The notes under the pieces: generated by a model
What the model was told of the DNA's origin: nothing
Databases searched by the model: none
What the model saw: the letters and a program-made list of their open reading frames with translations, nothing else
In this document: one piece after another, positions 48,588 to 61,237 of the stretch
Position numbering within the stretch: the first letter of the stretch is position 1
Layout of the letters: each line of letters begins with the position of its first letter
NCBI GenBank assembly: GCA_034440635.1
Contig: JAOTON010000897.1
Location: 3,527,001-3,591,000, forward strand
DNA length: 64,000 bases
DNA from: Lepas anatifera
Taxonomy: Eukaryota; Arthropoda; Thecostraca; Lepadidae
Direction: 5' to 3'
Position numbers and translations under genes: made by a program

Positions 48588-51500
48588 TAATCGGAATAGG
48601 GTGGTAGTTAGAGCCGCAGACATTATCGGGATGGGGCACCATCCGTACCAGGAACGAGTTGGGGCACATCCTATCACGGGAGCCATTCCATCCGGTCGGG
48701 AATCGGCATTGGATCTTAGCCTTTGCAGCCCAGAGCTATCTGCTCTGTTTAGCTGGGCTGTGTGCAGTGACCCCATGGGAAGTGACCATTTCCCTGTTTT
48801 AGTGACTTGTGACAACACATCTGTTTTAGGCACGAGACCGCAACGTTGGAAGATGAAAAATGCTGATATGTCCTTATTTAGCTCCCTCGTGGATGACTAT
48901 TTGGAAACCTTTTCAACCCAAACACCGTTCACAGTCGACCAATTTACAGCTATCCTCCGAGACGCTGCTTATGCTTCTATACCGCGAACATCAAAAAACC
49001 CTCGGCGACCACCGGTACCGTGGTGGAGCATGGAATGCCGTGACGCTGTCCGGAGAGCGGCGGCGCGCTTACAGACAGTTTAAACGAAATTCCACTCAGC
49101 AAAACTTAAATATGTATCGGAAATCTCGAGCGCCTGCAGGCGCACAATAAAACAAGCTAAGAGAAAATGTTGGAGAGAATACGTAGGTAAACTGAATCGA
49201 TTTACGCCAATGTCTCAAGTGTTTGGTCAAATCCGCCGTATCGAAGGTAGGTCGGTCTCCACACCACTACCAACTCTGCAGATTGGTGGTAGGAATATAT
49301 TCAATCCAACAGAAGTAGCCGACTGTATAGGAAATGCGATTGCACAGCGCTGTAGTTCAGTTAGGGAGGATGTCTCATTTATGCGATATAAAACCCTAGC
49401 TGAACAGAAAAGTATACATTTTGGAACCACCAGCACACTGTCATACAATAAGCCCTTTACCTTGCATGAGCTAGCGGCAGCCATTCGTGGGCTCCACCCT
49501 GTGGCCGAGGGCCCGGATTTAATTCACAATGATATGTTTAAAGCACTATCGCAGAGCGCACTCAGGGTACTGCTGGCCTCATTCAATATGATGTGGGAGT
49601 CCGGCGAATTTATACCGGCGTGGCGGGGAGGCTATAGTGATACCAATCCTTAAACCTGGTAAATCTGGATTGGACCCTTTGCACTTTAGGCCGATCTCGC
49701 TTACCTCGTGCATGTGCAAGTTGTTCGAAAAAATGTGAATGTAAGACTCGTTTGGTATTTGGAAAGCCGGGGCATCATCAATAACAACCAGTGTGGGTTT
49801 CGTAGAGGCCGCAGTACGGTGGACCACTTGGTATCACTTGACACCTCAGTGCGAATTGCATTTAAAGAGAGGCGTCAGCTGGGAGCCGTCTTCTTTGACG
49901 CCATTGCCGCTTATGATACAGCGTGGCGACATGGTATCCTTTTAAAGTTGCATAAGTGTGGTATCAGAGGTCAGATGGGGTTCTTTATGAAAATTTTTTG
50001 ACTGATAGGACGTTCCGTGTCAGAGTAGGTGGTACATACTCAAACACCTTTTATCAAGAAGAAGGCATTCCGCAGGGGAGCGTCTCTAGTATCTGCCTCT
50101 TCGCTCTGGCCATAAATGACGTCACACATTCACTCCCACCTTCCATTCAGGCATCCATTTTCGTGGACGACATCGCAGTATGGGCAAAGGCTTCAACAAC
50201 GCCGGCACTTTCCCGTCAGCTCCAGCTGGCCGTGAACCATCTGGAACGCTGGAGTAGTAAAAATGGATTATATTTTTCGACCGAAAAAACCGCTGGTGTT
50301 CATTTCTTCTGTCGCAGGCGCAGGACCTGTCCGGAACCTATGGTATCGTTGCGCGGTAAAACTGTCACTTTCCAACCGACAGCAAAGTTTCTCGGAGTAA
50401 CGTTTGATAAACGGCTGACATACAACGCACACATTAGGAATATACGTGACAAGTGTTTTAAATCATTGAATGCCTTGAAATGTGCATCTCGTCTATCGTA
50501 CGGAGCGGACAGGAAGACACTTCTCATTCTCTATCGGTCTCTTGTTCGTTCCAAGATGGATTACGCCTGTTTTGTATACGATTCTGCGTCGGAATCAGCT
50601 AAACGCTGTTTAGATACGATTCACCATAGTGCACTCCGAGTGGCCACAGGTGCGTTTAGGACAACACCGTGCTCCAGCTTGTTGGTGGAAGCAAATGAAC
50701 CACCTCTCGCATTGCGACGGCGCCTGCTCGGGCAGCGTTACGCCTGTAAGCTGGCTCAGTCTCCGTCACACCCAACATATAACGCAGTTTTTCGCGGAAC
50801 ATGCTACGGCTGTTTGTGAACGTGCAAAGAGGAATCCCACTGGGCGTACGCGTCCAACGTTTCTCGGCCGAAAGTGGTATCCAGCCGAGTGTTGTGACTC
50901 ATAGCGAGCTTTCAGACATCCCTCCTTGGGAACTTATCTGCCCAAAAACCGACATGACTCTCGCAGGGAAAACCAAATCCGATACTATCCCTTCTGAATT
51001 TAAACAATTGGCGCTCGAACACATTGCACAGTATGCAGATCATGTGTCGTTCTACACTGACGGATCAAAAACTGATGTTGGAGTGGGATGCGCTTTTGTT
51101 ACGGATACAGTAACAAGAAATTTCTCACTTTCATCTTTTGCATCGGTTTTCACCTCTGAACTCACCGCCTTGGATAAGGCTCTATGCTTTATCGAAGTTA
51201 GTGATGCCACGAAATACGTTATTTTCACCGATAGCCTTAGCAGCATTCAAGCTGTGAGTGGTTTCAACCCAAGTGATGGACTTGTTTTAAACATTGTCCT
51301 GCGCTTAACTCGCCTTGCCAGACTGGGAAAGTATGTAACACTCTGCTGGATCCCAAGTCATGTTGGAATACAATTGAATGAAGTGGCAGACGCAGCGGCC
51401 CGACGTGCTTCCGTAGGCCCTGCAGGCGTGCGCAACGAATCCCCGCTAGAGATTTGTACCCATATATATGTACCCACCTTCGCAGTGTATGGCAAGAACA

Positions 51501-52323
51501 ATGGAATAATATAATAAATAGCAAGTTGAAAGTTATCAAACCTGAGATCGGTGAGTGGCCATCCTCGCTGCGGCCTAACCGCCGTGAGGAGGTGGCGTTG
51601 TGTCGATTGCGGACTGGCCACACGCTGGCCACTCACCGATATCTGTTATGCGGCGAACCTCGACCACAATGTCAGCGATGTGCGGCGCGCCTGTCGGTCC
51701 GACACGTGCTGGTCTCATGCCCGGAATATGCTAGACGCAGGTCTTTACATTTTGGCGTGCACCGGCAGGGAGTCCACACTTTTAGAATTGATCGGCCGTG
51801 ACCCCAGTATGGTTGAACGGGTGCTGTCCTATCTTAGAGACATTGACTTTACGATAATATTTGATCCTGGTTAAACGCGTGTGTTGTGGTAGTCAACCGC
51901 GCTGATAGGCGCCTGGCGCCGATTTGGCGGGTCCTCCCTTTCGCTCCGGGGCCTTTCAAGTCTCGGAGCGACGGGGAGGCCTCCGTTAGACGTCGGGCTT
52001 GGGTCCGGCGTCTGTTGCCCCCGCGCCCCCGGGCCCCTGGGTCCGTTGGCGCGGGGTGGGCGCCGGAAGTGATGCCCCGGCGCCCCGCGCCGAGGCCTGC
52101 CGGCGCGGTAAACCTGTTTGAATCTGTGACCATGCATCCGTGCAGTGAGAATCATAACTACGATGTGAAAGAATCACTCTTTAATGTAAATATTAGTTCA
52201 CTGTAGACAGAATTTACTTTCCCTAAAGACAGACAAATTTATAAGCTTTGACTGCAGAGAAGTGTTATGGGCGCTATATGACCTCGCAGGTTGGCGCGCC
52301 CCTAAAACCCAATAATCAATCAA
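48588..52323 (+). pseudogene. I-type LINE with RNase H, broken ORF2
   Basis: 5'-truncated: it begins in the endonuclease (SALDLSLCSPEL, then GSDHFPVLV near 48785). RT follows in several frames: FRPISLTSCMCKLFEKM near 49715, QCGFRRGRSTVDHLV near 49790, EEGIPQGSVSS near 50065 and catalytic FVDDIAVW near 50160. RNase H (51045-51420) has FYTDGSKTD, TSELTALDKA, FTDSLSSIQAV and WIPSHVGIQLNEVAD, keeping the D-E-D-D pattern. A C-terminal zinc segment (CQRCAARLSVRHVLVSCP) is near 51670-51725. Frameshifts occur near 49080, 49650, 50000 and 50815 and a stop near 49736. RNase H after RT plus the H/C finger is the I-clade layout. It ends near 52320 with GGCGCGCCCCTAAAACCCAA. Inactive. Confidence 0.9.
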
Positions 52324-52617
52324 TATCACGGGAGCACCGATACTAGCATTCTAGGGGGAGGGGCGTCCGAGGTGGAAGCAGTGGTGAATACAAGAAGGGG
52401 GCTTGGAGGGGTCAAGCCCCTTGTACTGTCAGACTGCCTGTAGATAATGCGTTGCACACAATGGCGGGCAAGGCTTGAGCATGAATTACTATAATGATTT
52501 ACTGGATCCGCCACTGATGAGAAGTGACATTTCAGGGGGCACCATTAATCTTTGAAGAAGAGGCGTGACCATTTCAGGAGGAGCCGGGGGGGCGATCTTG
52601 CCCCTTCCTCGCCCCCG
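52324..52617. other. Short spacer with a hAT-like right end
   Basis: CTGGATCCGCCACTG at 52502-52516 matches the right end of the GGCGGATCCAG MITE family; its left partner is not found. The rest is GC-rich and unassigned. Confidence 0.5.
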
Positions 52618-52879
52618 CAGGGGCGCAGCCAGGGGGCACAGGGGGCACGTGCCCCCCATCGGTCCGGGGTGCCCTTTTGATTGCCAGGTGGTGTACCCTC
52701 TTTGGGCCGTGCCGCTCGAAATTTAGTGCCCTATGCCGTTGAGTCTAGATGGAACTAGGCTGCATTTAGCGATTTAAGCGATTGTTTGACAATTAAGTGC
52801 CTTTTTGGTCAGTTAGGGCATTCTGTCACCTTTCCAAGCACCCGGGAAGAGTATAGGCACGTAATCCGTTTCCAGATAA

Positions 52880-53900
52880 TGCCTCATCGTCTCCAAGCTC
52901 ATCTGGTGCCCCTTGGAGCTGATCATGTGCCCTCTGCGCTGATCTCATGCCTCCCAAAGTTGATTCTGTCTCCTAAGTCAATATGGTGCCTCTTCAGCTG
53001 GTTAGGTGCCCCCTCAGCTGATTATCGATGTCTCCTTAGATGGCCTGGCGCCCCCCTGAGCTGGTTTGGTGGGCCCTGAGCCCACCATGTGTCCTTGAGC
53101 TGTTATGTTGCTCCCTGAGCTGATTTAGGCTCCTGCCATAGTCTGGGGGGCTGGGAGCTGACCTGGCCCCCGAGCGGATTGATCTGGTGCCACCTGAGCT
53201 GCACTAATGCCCCTGAGTCGATCTGGTGCCTCCTGAGCTCATCTGATGCCCTCTGAGCTAGTCTGGTGCCCTCTGAGCTAATTTGGTGCCCTTTAAGCTG
53301 AACTGGGCCTCCTTACGTGTTTTCATGAGCAGCTCTAAAGCCCTGCGCTGAGCTGGGCCCACAGAGGCTGATGAGGGCCCCTGGGATGGTATGGGGCTCC
53401 TGAGCTGATTAAGTGCCTCCTGACTTGATCTGGTATTCCTGAGCTGGTCGGGGACCACTGATCTGATTGTTTGCCCCCGAAGCTGATCTGGTGCCCTATG
53501 GGCATCTGGTGTCCCCTGAGCAGCTCTGGGGCTTTTGAACTGATTGGGCCTCGAACTGGTTAGGGATCACTGAGCTGATTAAGTGCCCCTGACTTGATCT
53601 TGTCTCCTGACCTGACTTGAGGCCGCTGAACTGATCTGGGGGCCCCAAGAGCTGATATGGGGCCCAGGAGCGGATCTGGGTTCTGAGGGTACCCTGAGCT
53701 GGTCTGGGCTCTGAGCTTGTGAGAGCCCCTAATGTTTGCTTGAGGCCCCCTGAGGTGAGCTGGCGCCTTAAACTGTTCTGGGGCTTCTAAAACTGGTTTA
53801 AGGCCCCATGAGCCTACTTGCGGCCCATTGAGCTAGTCTGACGAGTTCATCTCTAGGGCCATAGTCAAGTCCCTGGGTGAAGCATGAGCTGCTCTAGGGC
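52880..53900. repeat. Second block of the degenerate minisatellite
   Basis: Copy of much of 47100-48545, with the same order of variant words (for example TGGTATTCC, GGGACCACTGATCTGATT, TGGGGCTTTTGAACTGATTGGGCC). It belongs to the fourth hAT-like unit starting at 52618. Confidence 0.85.
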
Positions 53901-54390
53901 CCTGATCTACGTCAGGAGCCCTGGGGTGGTCTGGACAGATAATAAGAACACAAGGCCAACTCCCATCATCTCGGGGCAGGGTCACTGAGCTAGTCTAGTC
54001 CCTGGAGGTACAACTGGGGGGAGCTACTCTGGAGGCCTCTGATCCACACTTGGGGGCCCCAGAGCTGTTCTTGAATAGATGGGGAATAAGAACACGATGG
54101 AAACTCCCCTTGTAAACTAGGCAACCCTGGTTATATAAATTGCTTATTATACTGCTGGATTCTGGGAATGGATGATAAAAAGGCATGTGCCCCTGAGCCC
54201 AGAGCATAGTCCCCTAAACCAGGATTTCTACTAATTAATTTCAATGAAGAACTAGTTTTCACAATTTTCAGCCCTGTCCCACCATCCCCATCCAAACCAC
54301 CCCATTCACCTCTTCTTTACTCTTAACTGGGACCGATCCTTGAGAATGTGGAACTTTCGTTCTAAGCGCGTTCAAAAGGTATCTCCCAAA

Positions 54391-54714
54391 TTATTCCGGC
54401 AGCAAAAATTCTGTTCTTCCAAAGACACCATGCCACTCCTCGTCCCACGGCGATTGTGGGAGGCAAGAAACTTTATCCGCGTTCAGCCAGGGCTCACTCG
54501 TTACGACAGAACCAATGGGCATAACAAATAAATTTTCGACTCCAATATGCCTTAACTTGCACATGGTAACAGATATCACGTGCTCCGCTGATTTCTCTGA
54601 TGTTAAGTACTTGCATGAGTTGACTGATTTGCCCTTAAATATATCCAAAACAGTCGTTTTTCGGCTACTTCCATGGCATTTTGATGATTTTTTCGGTTTT
54701 AATAGAGTTTTCAT
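54391..54714 (-). CDS. Unknown 107-codon frame near the right end of the hAT-like unit
   Basis: A minus-strand frame beginning MKTLLKPKKSSKCHG, reading inward from the right terminus at 54881 as a hAT transposase first exon would. I recognise no BED finger or catalytic motif. It is equally likely to be chance. Confidence 0.2.
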   Translation of the reverse strand: MKTLLKPKKSSKCHGSSRKTTVLDIFKGKSVNSCKYLTSEKSAEHVISVTMCKLRHIGVENLFVMPIGSVVTSEPWLNADKVSCLPQSPWDEEWHGVFGRTEFLLPE

Positions 54715-55149
54715 TCTCCGTCAATGATTTATTTGCATTTTTATTGAGCGAAAGATGCCCAAAAAATGATATAAACAAAGATATAGTGAGTTTTTTAGGT
54801 TACGTTAAAAAGTGCCATTTTTCTCGGGGTGCCCTTCAAAGTTGGTGTGCCCCCCATACCAAAGCTCTGGCTGCGCCCCTGCCCGTTGTTTATAAATCGA
54901 GGTCAGTATACAGATCATAAGTTCAATATGGCGGACTTATCGATGAAAAATACGACATTTCACCAATGCCAGCACCAGGTACGAATCCAAGTGAGAGGGG
55001 GGGCGATAAGGCGATCGCCCTCGCCTTGGGCTCACCTTAAGCAATGAAAAGAAACGCCCCTCGCCACAGCCACTGCCCCCCCGCAAAGGGGCCCGGCGGC
55101 TACGGCTGTACCATAGCCCCGCAAATTGCCTTCAAAATGCCACTCAAAT

Positions 55150-55330
55150 GTAGCGTACCCGGGTCCCTTGTAGTCCACTTAGAGCCTCTGAGTGTGCGAC
55201 TGGACCTCTCAGAATATACCCCGTGACCCACTGCCGAAGCCGAGCCCCCATTCTCAGCAATTGTAGAGCATTCCCCTGTGTTTTACCCGGGCCCCCTGTG
55301 ACTGCAGCCGGGCCCCCGCCCCGCCATTGG
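55150..55330. repeat. Small block of the CTGCAGCCGGGCCCC array family
   Basis: Contains CCGGGTCCC, GTCCACTT, CCGGGCCCCCTGTGACTGCAG and GCCGGGCCCCC, as in the array at 33260-34690. Confidence 0.6.
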
Positions 55331-55501
55331 CGTCGCCCTAGATGTTCGAGTGGGGGGGATGGTGATAAAACACTACCTACATCAGTTAGACCCTGCATAT
55401 TCAATGCTATTTTCGGCCAAAAGAGCTGGCGTCCTTCTCACTTTCTCTCCAAAAGAGGGGGCCCAGTCCTTCCCCAGGTCCCCAGTGGCAACGCCCTGTG
55501 G

Positions 55502-55502
<1 letters not shown>

Positions 55503-55563
<61 letters not shown>

Positions 55564-55677
55564 TCTTTGAGGCAATGACAGTTAAATTGTATAGCACTCG
55601 CGCCCTTGGATATTTTTCTTTGGAGTAATACAATTTAACTGTCATTGCCTCAAAGAGAACATATTGCCGAACTATTC

Positions 55678-55766
<89 letters not shown>

Positions 55767-55767
55767 A
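55503..55767. repeat. Two TA tracts flanking a perfect 32-bp inverted repeat
   Basis: (TA)n at 55503-55560 and 55680-55767. Between them arm 55561-55592 (TTCTCTTTGAGGCAATGACA first) is the exact reverse complement of 55628-55659, with a 35-base loop that is not self-complementary. Confidence 0.96.
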
Positions 55768-57500
55768 AGCCACTTAAGGGCTACAGAGCATCAAGTGTGG
55801 GGCAAGATCCACGGTGGGTGGGGGTAGGGCAGGGTCTGTCATAAAGGGTTTATGGCCACTAGGATTAGGCTTTTTCGATGATATTACAAGCCAAAGGTGG
55901 GGAGCCGGTCTCCTCATCTCCGACAGCAGAGGAGAGGGGTGGCGGGGTTAGCCCTATAGACCCACAGGGTAACTGTATCCGGACCAGGGGCTCCGATTTT
56001 GGGGGAAAACCGGCTTCCTGTGGGCTCCAAAACTTGCCAGGAGCCACCAGATCCCATTGCGAGGAAACAAATCTCGTTTCTTAAGGCAAAGGTATGAAAA
56101 CTACATTTCAAGGGGCGCCATCGACCTTTCAGGGGGATTCGTGATCCCCCTCAAAAAAGTGTGCTGCGCCTCAAAGAAGTGATCTTCGGTGATGGGTGGT
56201 GATTGTCTGGTGTTAATGAATGATACAACAGGAAACGTTGCGAGGAGCAAAACCAGCGAATCCTATGGCATGGCGAAAGTTGTAAGCCTAAGCCATGTCT
56301 GTGCAAAGACAAACGAAATTATTGTAGTGATTGATAGTCAATTTCAATATGGTTCAAGATTAAAGTGCTAATTAGAGGTACTTAGATGATTGGAAGTGAT
56401 TATAAGTACAAGTGATTTAAACTCTCCGTTGGAGTGTATGTTCATCAAAGTGTATATTAATCATTGTTATCAGAGTAAACTAATCTTAAGTGCCTAATGA
56501 GAATAAACTGGGTTATTTTTAATCCTTGTTTCTTTTCAGCAGCAATGTAATATTGAACGCGGGTTCATTCTGCACCTTGCAAAGATTTTTCTACGCCGGA
56601 ACTTTCACATTTTAATCTATTTTTACTCCCCCAATGCTAGTTTATACTGTTCCGATTTGTCTGATAATCTTTTTACTCCAGTGGTGTAGGAATATTCCCT
56701 CAAAACACATGCATTTTTGCATTACACCGGTGTAAAATAGTTTGTGGAATAATGCCGGAAAGAGGAGTGGATTTTGGCACCGTAGAAAGAATCTTGAAAA
56801 TGGTGTACTTTTTGTTAGTTGATATTTTACGACCCACGGGTTGGGGTTTTATTATTCCTGTTTCATGTCATTTTGCGTTGATATCGGGTGTAAAATATTC
56901 GCCGAAGGAAGAGTGGATTTTGGCACCGTAGATAAAATCCACTTTCTGGCGTACTTTTTCAGTGCGTTCCTCTTCACGTCACGTCCGTCTCACACAGTCG
57001 GGCCTGAGTAAGATGTCACTTTCTTTGGATTTGTCACTTGCTCACGTTCAACTCATACCACTTGATGACAGTCGAGAAAAAACGCTCCAACTTGTCGCCG
57101 TCAAAAGCCGAACGCTGTCGCTTTGAACTTTTAGATGAAGGTATCCTACTGAATCCACGCCCAATGCGGCTAGTGGTACATTGGTACCAAAAAAACCAGA
57201 CAATCATACTCCTGAACTAGCAATAAGGCTCACTGAACATCACACATACGATTAATAATGTCACCGTTGTGAACATTGCCCAAAATACTACAGAGCAGCA
57301 CTGGCAAAGTGAAATCTAGGCTTCCCGGGATTCGAAGCCGGCAACTGTGTAGAGTGACATATTCAAAATAATTATCCTCCATGAATGAGCCAACTCGTTT
57401 GGCTGATAATTGAAGTCAGCAATGCATTGGTATCTCACTTCTTCACCATTCCAATGGCCACGTGTTGTTGGTGTCTCTTTATAAAGACTATCGTCGCCCA
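55768..57500. other. Unassigned DNA with a short direct repeat
   Basis: GAGTGGATTTTGGCACCGTAGA occurs near 56765 and again near 56910 within a diverged module of about 145 bases. Nothing else recognised. Confidence 0.45.
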
Positions 57501-57560
57501 TACAGGGGCGGATCTAGCTGGAAAGTTTAGGGGGAGGGGGCAAAGATTCCGGCACTTATT
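57501..57560. mobile_element. hAT-like left end, unpaired
   Basis: CAGGGGCGGATCTAGCTGG at about 57503 matches the consensus end of the local MITEs. I found no right end, so the element is truncated or its end is too diverged. Confidence 0.45.
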
Positions 57561-59839
57561 GGGGAGACAGTTTTTGCCATTACAAAAATGTACGCTCCTA
57601 AGTGGACAGCGGCACCAGCGGTATCAACATTGGTTGTAGTATGATATGGGTAGATATCAATATTTCCAAAATATGTTTGTCGCGTTTTTAAAACCATACA
57701 TAAAACTTTCATTCGAGGAGATAGGAAAACTACATTGCATCAAATGGTACTAGAAATGTAGTAGTATTTTTTTAATATTTCATGAAATGGCAGTAAACTT
57801 ACTAAAAGGTTTCGTGGGGCTGAGTCTCGCAGCAGCTTATGTCCGCAAGGGGAAATATTCGTAAGCACACATGTCCATACGCGCTTGTGTTTGTAAGCAT
57901 AAATGTTTGATCTCGCTAATGTCAGCAAGCGAATCAGCTGCAAGAAGGTGCCACTCTTCCGAGTGCTCCTCCTTTCTGATTGGAGGTCCGGTATCCCCCA
58001 TGGATGTTACTGTTAGAGCTGTAATTCCCTTTTATGGTTCCAGGGGAGTTCCACTGCAGTAGAAACTTGAATGACAGACAGGAAAAACGTGAATATACCG
58101 ATTATTTTCTTGATTTGCATTTCCCTTCCAACTTGCGCTCCAACGGGGTCCTGGTGCCACTTTCGCCCAACCGGGGTAAGGCCGCATGCCATCGGGGGCA
58201 TTTCAACCCACGCCCCACTGGGGGTCCGGCGCAACCTTCACCCCACCGGAGGGCATTGATCGCCCCTCTAACTCCAAGAATATGGGGGTTAAAAAATATG
58301 TGGAAAACATGGGAAAGCTCGTGTGAATTCAGTATGGGTTTACTTCGCATGTTTTAGCGCTCAGGTCAATGGTATAAGCTCGAGAAGTTAATGTATGCCG
58401 GGTCGCGTCATTTCCACTAAAAGTGTAATGATTTCGAGAAATAAGGATAGCTCTCATGCCATTAGAGCTATTGAGGTAGAGTAAATTTTATAGGAATTTT
58501 CCTGGGCTTTCTCAGCTATGTGGAGCATAATGACCTATCACCACTAGTGTGACCTCCAGATGGGCTCCTCGTGACCTAACATGACCTGAGGTTACGGAAG
58601 GTGACAAAGTTGTCTATTAGGTGACAGCTGTTGTAACTTTTATTCGAAAACACTGCTTCCAGGGTGTTTTTATGCATTTTGGGGCGCTGATTCTGAATAT
58701 CACCTCAGAATTACAAATTTTTATAATCTTGAGACCGCACATGACGAATGAAAATTCTCATAAATACCAATTTTCGACCATTCGAATGCGCAAGTCCAAA
58801 ATTACTCGGCAAAACAGTGATGTTATCTATATCATGATAATTTTTTATGGTTTGTAGTAACTTCAGCCATTAACATCGAGGGTCAAGCTCCTTTATACTG
58901 TGCGTGACAGGGTTTTTAAATATACCTCCATTGCTGGTGGTACCAATCGCAGAGCCACCTGTCGAAATGTTGTAGAAGGTAGATCATACAATCTAACAGG
59001 CATCGCGTTAACGAGGAAAATAGTCAAAATAAAACCATATTTCTGTCATTGGGGTTACCATTGTGAATGTATTCCAAAATCGACCAAAATTTTCCTCTGT
59101 GAGCCGTCGTCTTTGCATTTGAATGGGCTGGTCTGAACTGCAAGGCAGATTACTTTAATATTTTACGGAAGCGCCTACAAATGCTGCTGAAACTTAACTG
59201 TTTTAATGTTTCCATTTTCAAAGCTTTCTCCTCATATATCGGCCATTGGAAACACGGATCTCCACTTCGAGACACCTTTCCAACACCATGCTGACCTTGA
59301 CACCTGAAGGGCTCGAGGACAGAATCAGATGATCGTGCACACTACATTGTGTCACGTCATTCTTCGGTAAACGCAAGCCATTCTATCCAGTTCACTCGTA
59401 TATTTCACTTCGTATCGGCCCTGGGAAGCGCTACCCAGAATTGGCTACCCTGCTGTTGAAGAAGTGGCCGCCCTGCCAACTCGTGCCTTCGACAGCGGAA
59501 GATGCCGCTGGCGTTAGTCCCACTGCACACTGAGTGGACTGTGTGTTGTTCGGCACGCCAGTCGGCAACTACGTTACCCAACACTTGAAGGTAAGGTATC
59601 AGTTATAACAGTTAAGAAAAAGTATCTTGTGTGTGACTGTCTCAGCTATCGCCAACATGGCAAATCACAGAAAAATACGTGACATAAAGGGTTGCGTACC
59701 TAAAAAACCAGAGATATTTGACTCCTAAACGGAACCTCTCCACTCCACAGTAGTTTCCACTTATTTCAATGTGCCTGAACTTAATTACTCTTTTCAGCGA
59801 TAAAACCTTCTGCGTAGCAAAAAGTTATGATTTCCTGCC
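57561..59839. other. Unassigned intergenic DNA
   Basis: A patch of TGACCT half-sites at 58540-58600 suggests a small relic of the TTAA families. GC-rich CCCACTGGGGGTCC-like words occur at 58140-58260. No genes recognised. Confidence 0.4.
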
Positions 59840-60990
59840 TTATATCTTTGTACTCTGGTTGACATTGTGCTTTAGCTTGCGCGTGACAATATTCTGTTTG
59901 ATAAGAAGTAAAACAAGGTTAACAACCGGTGGAGCTGCCGGGAGCCCTAACAAAGCCGAATGATAACGCAATATCTGGTTGGTTAATTTAAATTTGTTTT
60001 TCAGGTTCGGCAAAGCCCTATCCCAAATAGGTTTTACTAGTTGACAATCAAAGAAAAAATGTCTTGAGTCGTCTACTTCAAAACAATGTAACCACAACGG
60101 GGTTCCTTCTATACCTCGGGTGGATAGAAATGTTTGCGTTGTAACATAACAGTGAATAATGCGATAATGTAAAGATTGAGGTTCGGAGGATAAAATTAAT
60201 TTGTATGGAATTACAAAAATATGCTGATAATTTTTGGGTTTAACATCTAAAGGCTGCCACCTTTTCATAGCGGTTGGTACTGTTTCAGCACTTTTTTCGT
60301 AAAAGTGTTTGGCAATGCACGCTTTTAATAGAAATATATTTCCCTCTGTTGTTGTGAAACATACAATGCTTTCTGTTTCGGGATCGATTGCAAACCCACC
60401 AAATTGTCGTAATATTCTTTTCCAAGAGGAGGGAATAGCCATTAACGTTTTATGCGATGCCAGAAAATTCAATCTGTGAATATACATATACTTCCGTTGT
60501 AATTATTCAGCGCTTAGAAATTTCGCTCTGGTGTCAAAAATGCGTCAAATTAGTTTAAATCCGGCATAGTATATGCTTTTGTCGAAGATATTTTTTCGGT
60601 TTCATCTTATCTTCTTATTGCGCCACAGTGGCTGTAAGAGTATAATATCAGCAAAATTGATAGGGTATATGATTATGCTGCTGAAATTCATAAATGACGC
60701 TCATTAAAAAATTCAGCAATTGTCAGCTTTTCACCAATGGACTACGCTTATTTAACCGCAAGATATCCCCTAATTCAAATCCATCAGGCCTGGCTTGTGA
60801 ACTTTTTCTTCAATCAGCGTCCTTACAAGTGCAAAATCGCTTTGCCCTGGTCATACACAAAGCCGCACCAAATTTTGAGATGTCAACAGCCCTAAGACCA
60901 CCGTATTTGATATCTTGGCTTATGTCATCTTTAGCTACTTTTGGTGGTCAGCGTCGCCAGATGTACTTAACGATTAAACTTTGAATCTGA
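59840..60990 (-). pseudogene. C-terminal fragment of an L1/Tx1-like LINE ORF2
   Basis: On the minus strand, 60990-60780 reads YIWRR then PPKVAKDDISQDIKYGGLRA and VDISKFGAAL, the motif that follows the RT thumb in L1/Tx1-type proteins. After a broken stretch, 60487-59840 is a 215-codon frame with SLHYRIIHCYVTTQTFLS, GTPLWLHCFEVDDSRHFFFD and PIWDRALPNL. This is the zf-RVT-like C-terminal region, with the usual C-x2-C reduced to one Cys. It is a decayed fragment; the RT core and endonuclease are absent. It joins a family A fragment on its right. Confidence 0.7.
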
Positions 60991-61019
60991 CCTAAATTGG
61001 ATAGATTAACCCTGTTTTT

Positions 61020-61237
61020 ACTTATGCTATCTTAATTTTTTTGCAGGTGAGGTCACTTGACCTGCACTGGTGAACTGACCTGAGACGATCCGACCTTGAA
61101 TTTTGGGAAAAGTTGGAGAATTAATCAAGGGTAAGATGTGCCAAAAACGGCGGCGCTTCGCGCCGTCATTTTTGGTACCGCCGGAAAAAACCCGAGGGAG
61201 GTGTTAAAACACACACACCCACCTGGGCGAGGGTTAG
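61020..61237. mobile_element. TTAA element family A, copy 5 (A5), right end only
   Basis: Aligns with the right ends of A2 and A3: GAGGTCACTTGACCTG, the CTGACCTGAGACGATCC half-site cluster, AAAAGTTG, then the hairpin ACGGCGGCGC-TTC-GCGCCGTCAT at 61146-61168 and CCCACCTGGGCGAGGGTTAG. The left part is replaced by the LINE fragment. Confidence 0.75.

Larger units (their letters stand above)
42788..54881. mobile_element. Composite of hAT-like ends and internal minisatellite, with nested LINEs
   Basis: Left-end sequence CAGGGGTGCAGCCAGGGGG occurs four times (42788, 46038, 46569, 52618) and a matching inverse, CTCTGGCTGCGCCCCTG, once at 54865-54881. After each left end follow about 400 conserved bases and then words like CTGAGCTGATCTGGTGCCCC repeated every 20-25 bases with drift. 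Copies starting at 42788 and 46038 are complete tandem units of about 566 (without the LINE) and 531 bases. The long minisatellite blocks at 46840-48587 and 52880-53900 are themselves related to each other. CAGGGGC ends resemble hAT elements; no target duplication could be confirmed and no transposase recognised. Confidence 0.7.

Noticed and set aside
52610..54889. 8-base target duplication around the last hAT-like unit
   Set aside because: The flanks CGCCCCCG and CCCGTTGT do not match, so simple insertion of this unit cannot be shown.
57320..57400. Minus-strand GGCTTCGAATCCCGGGAAGCC as a tRNA or SINE B box
   Set aside because: No convincing A box or acceptor stem and no flanking duplications.
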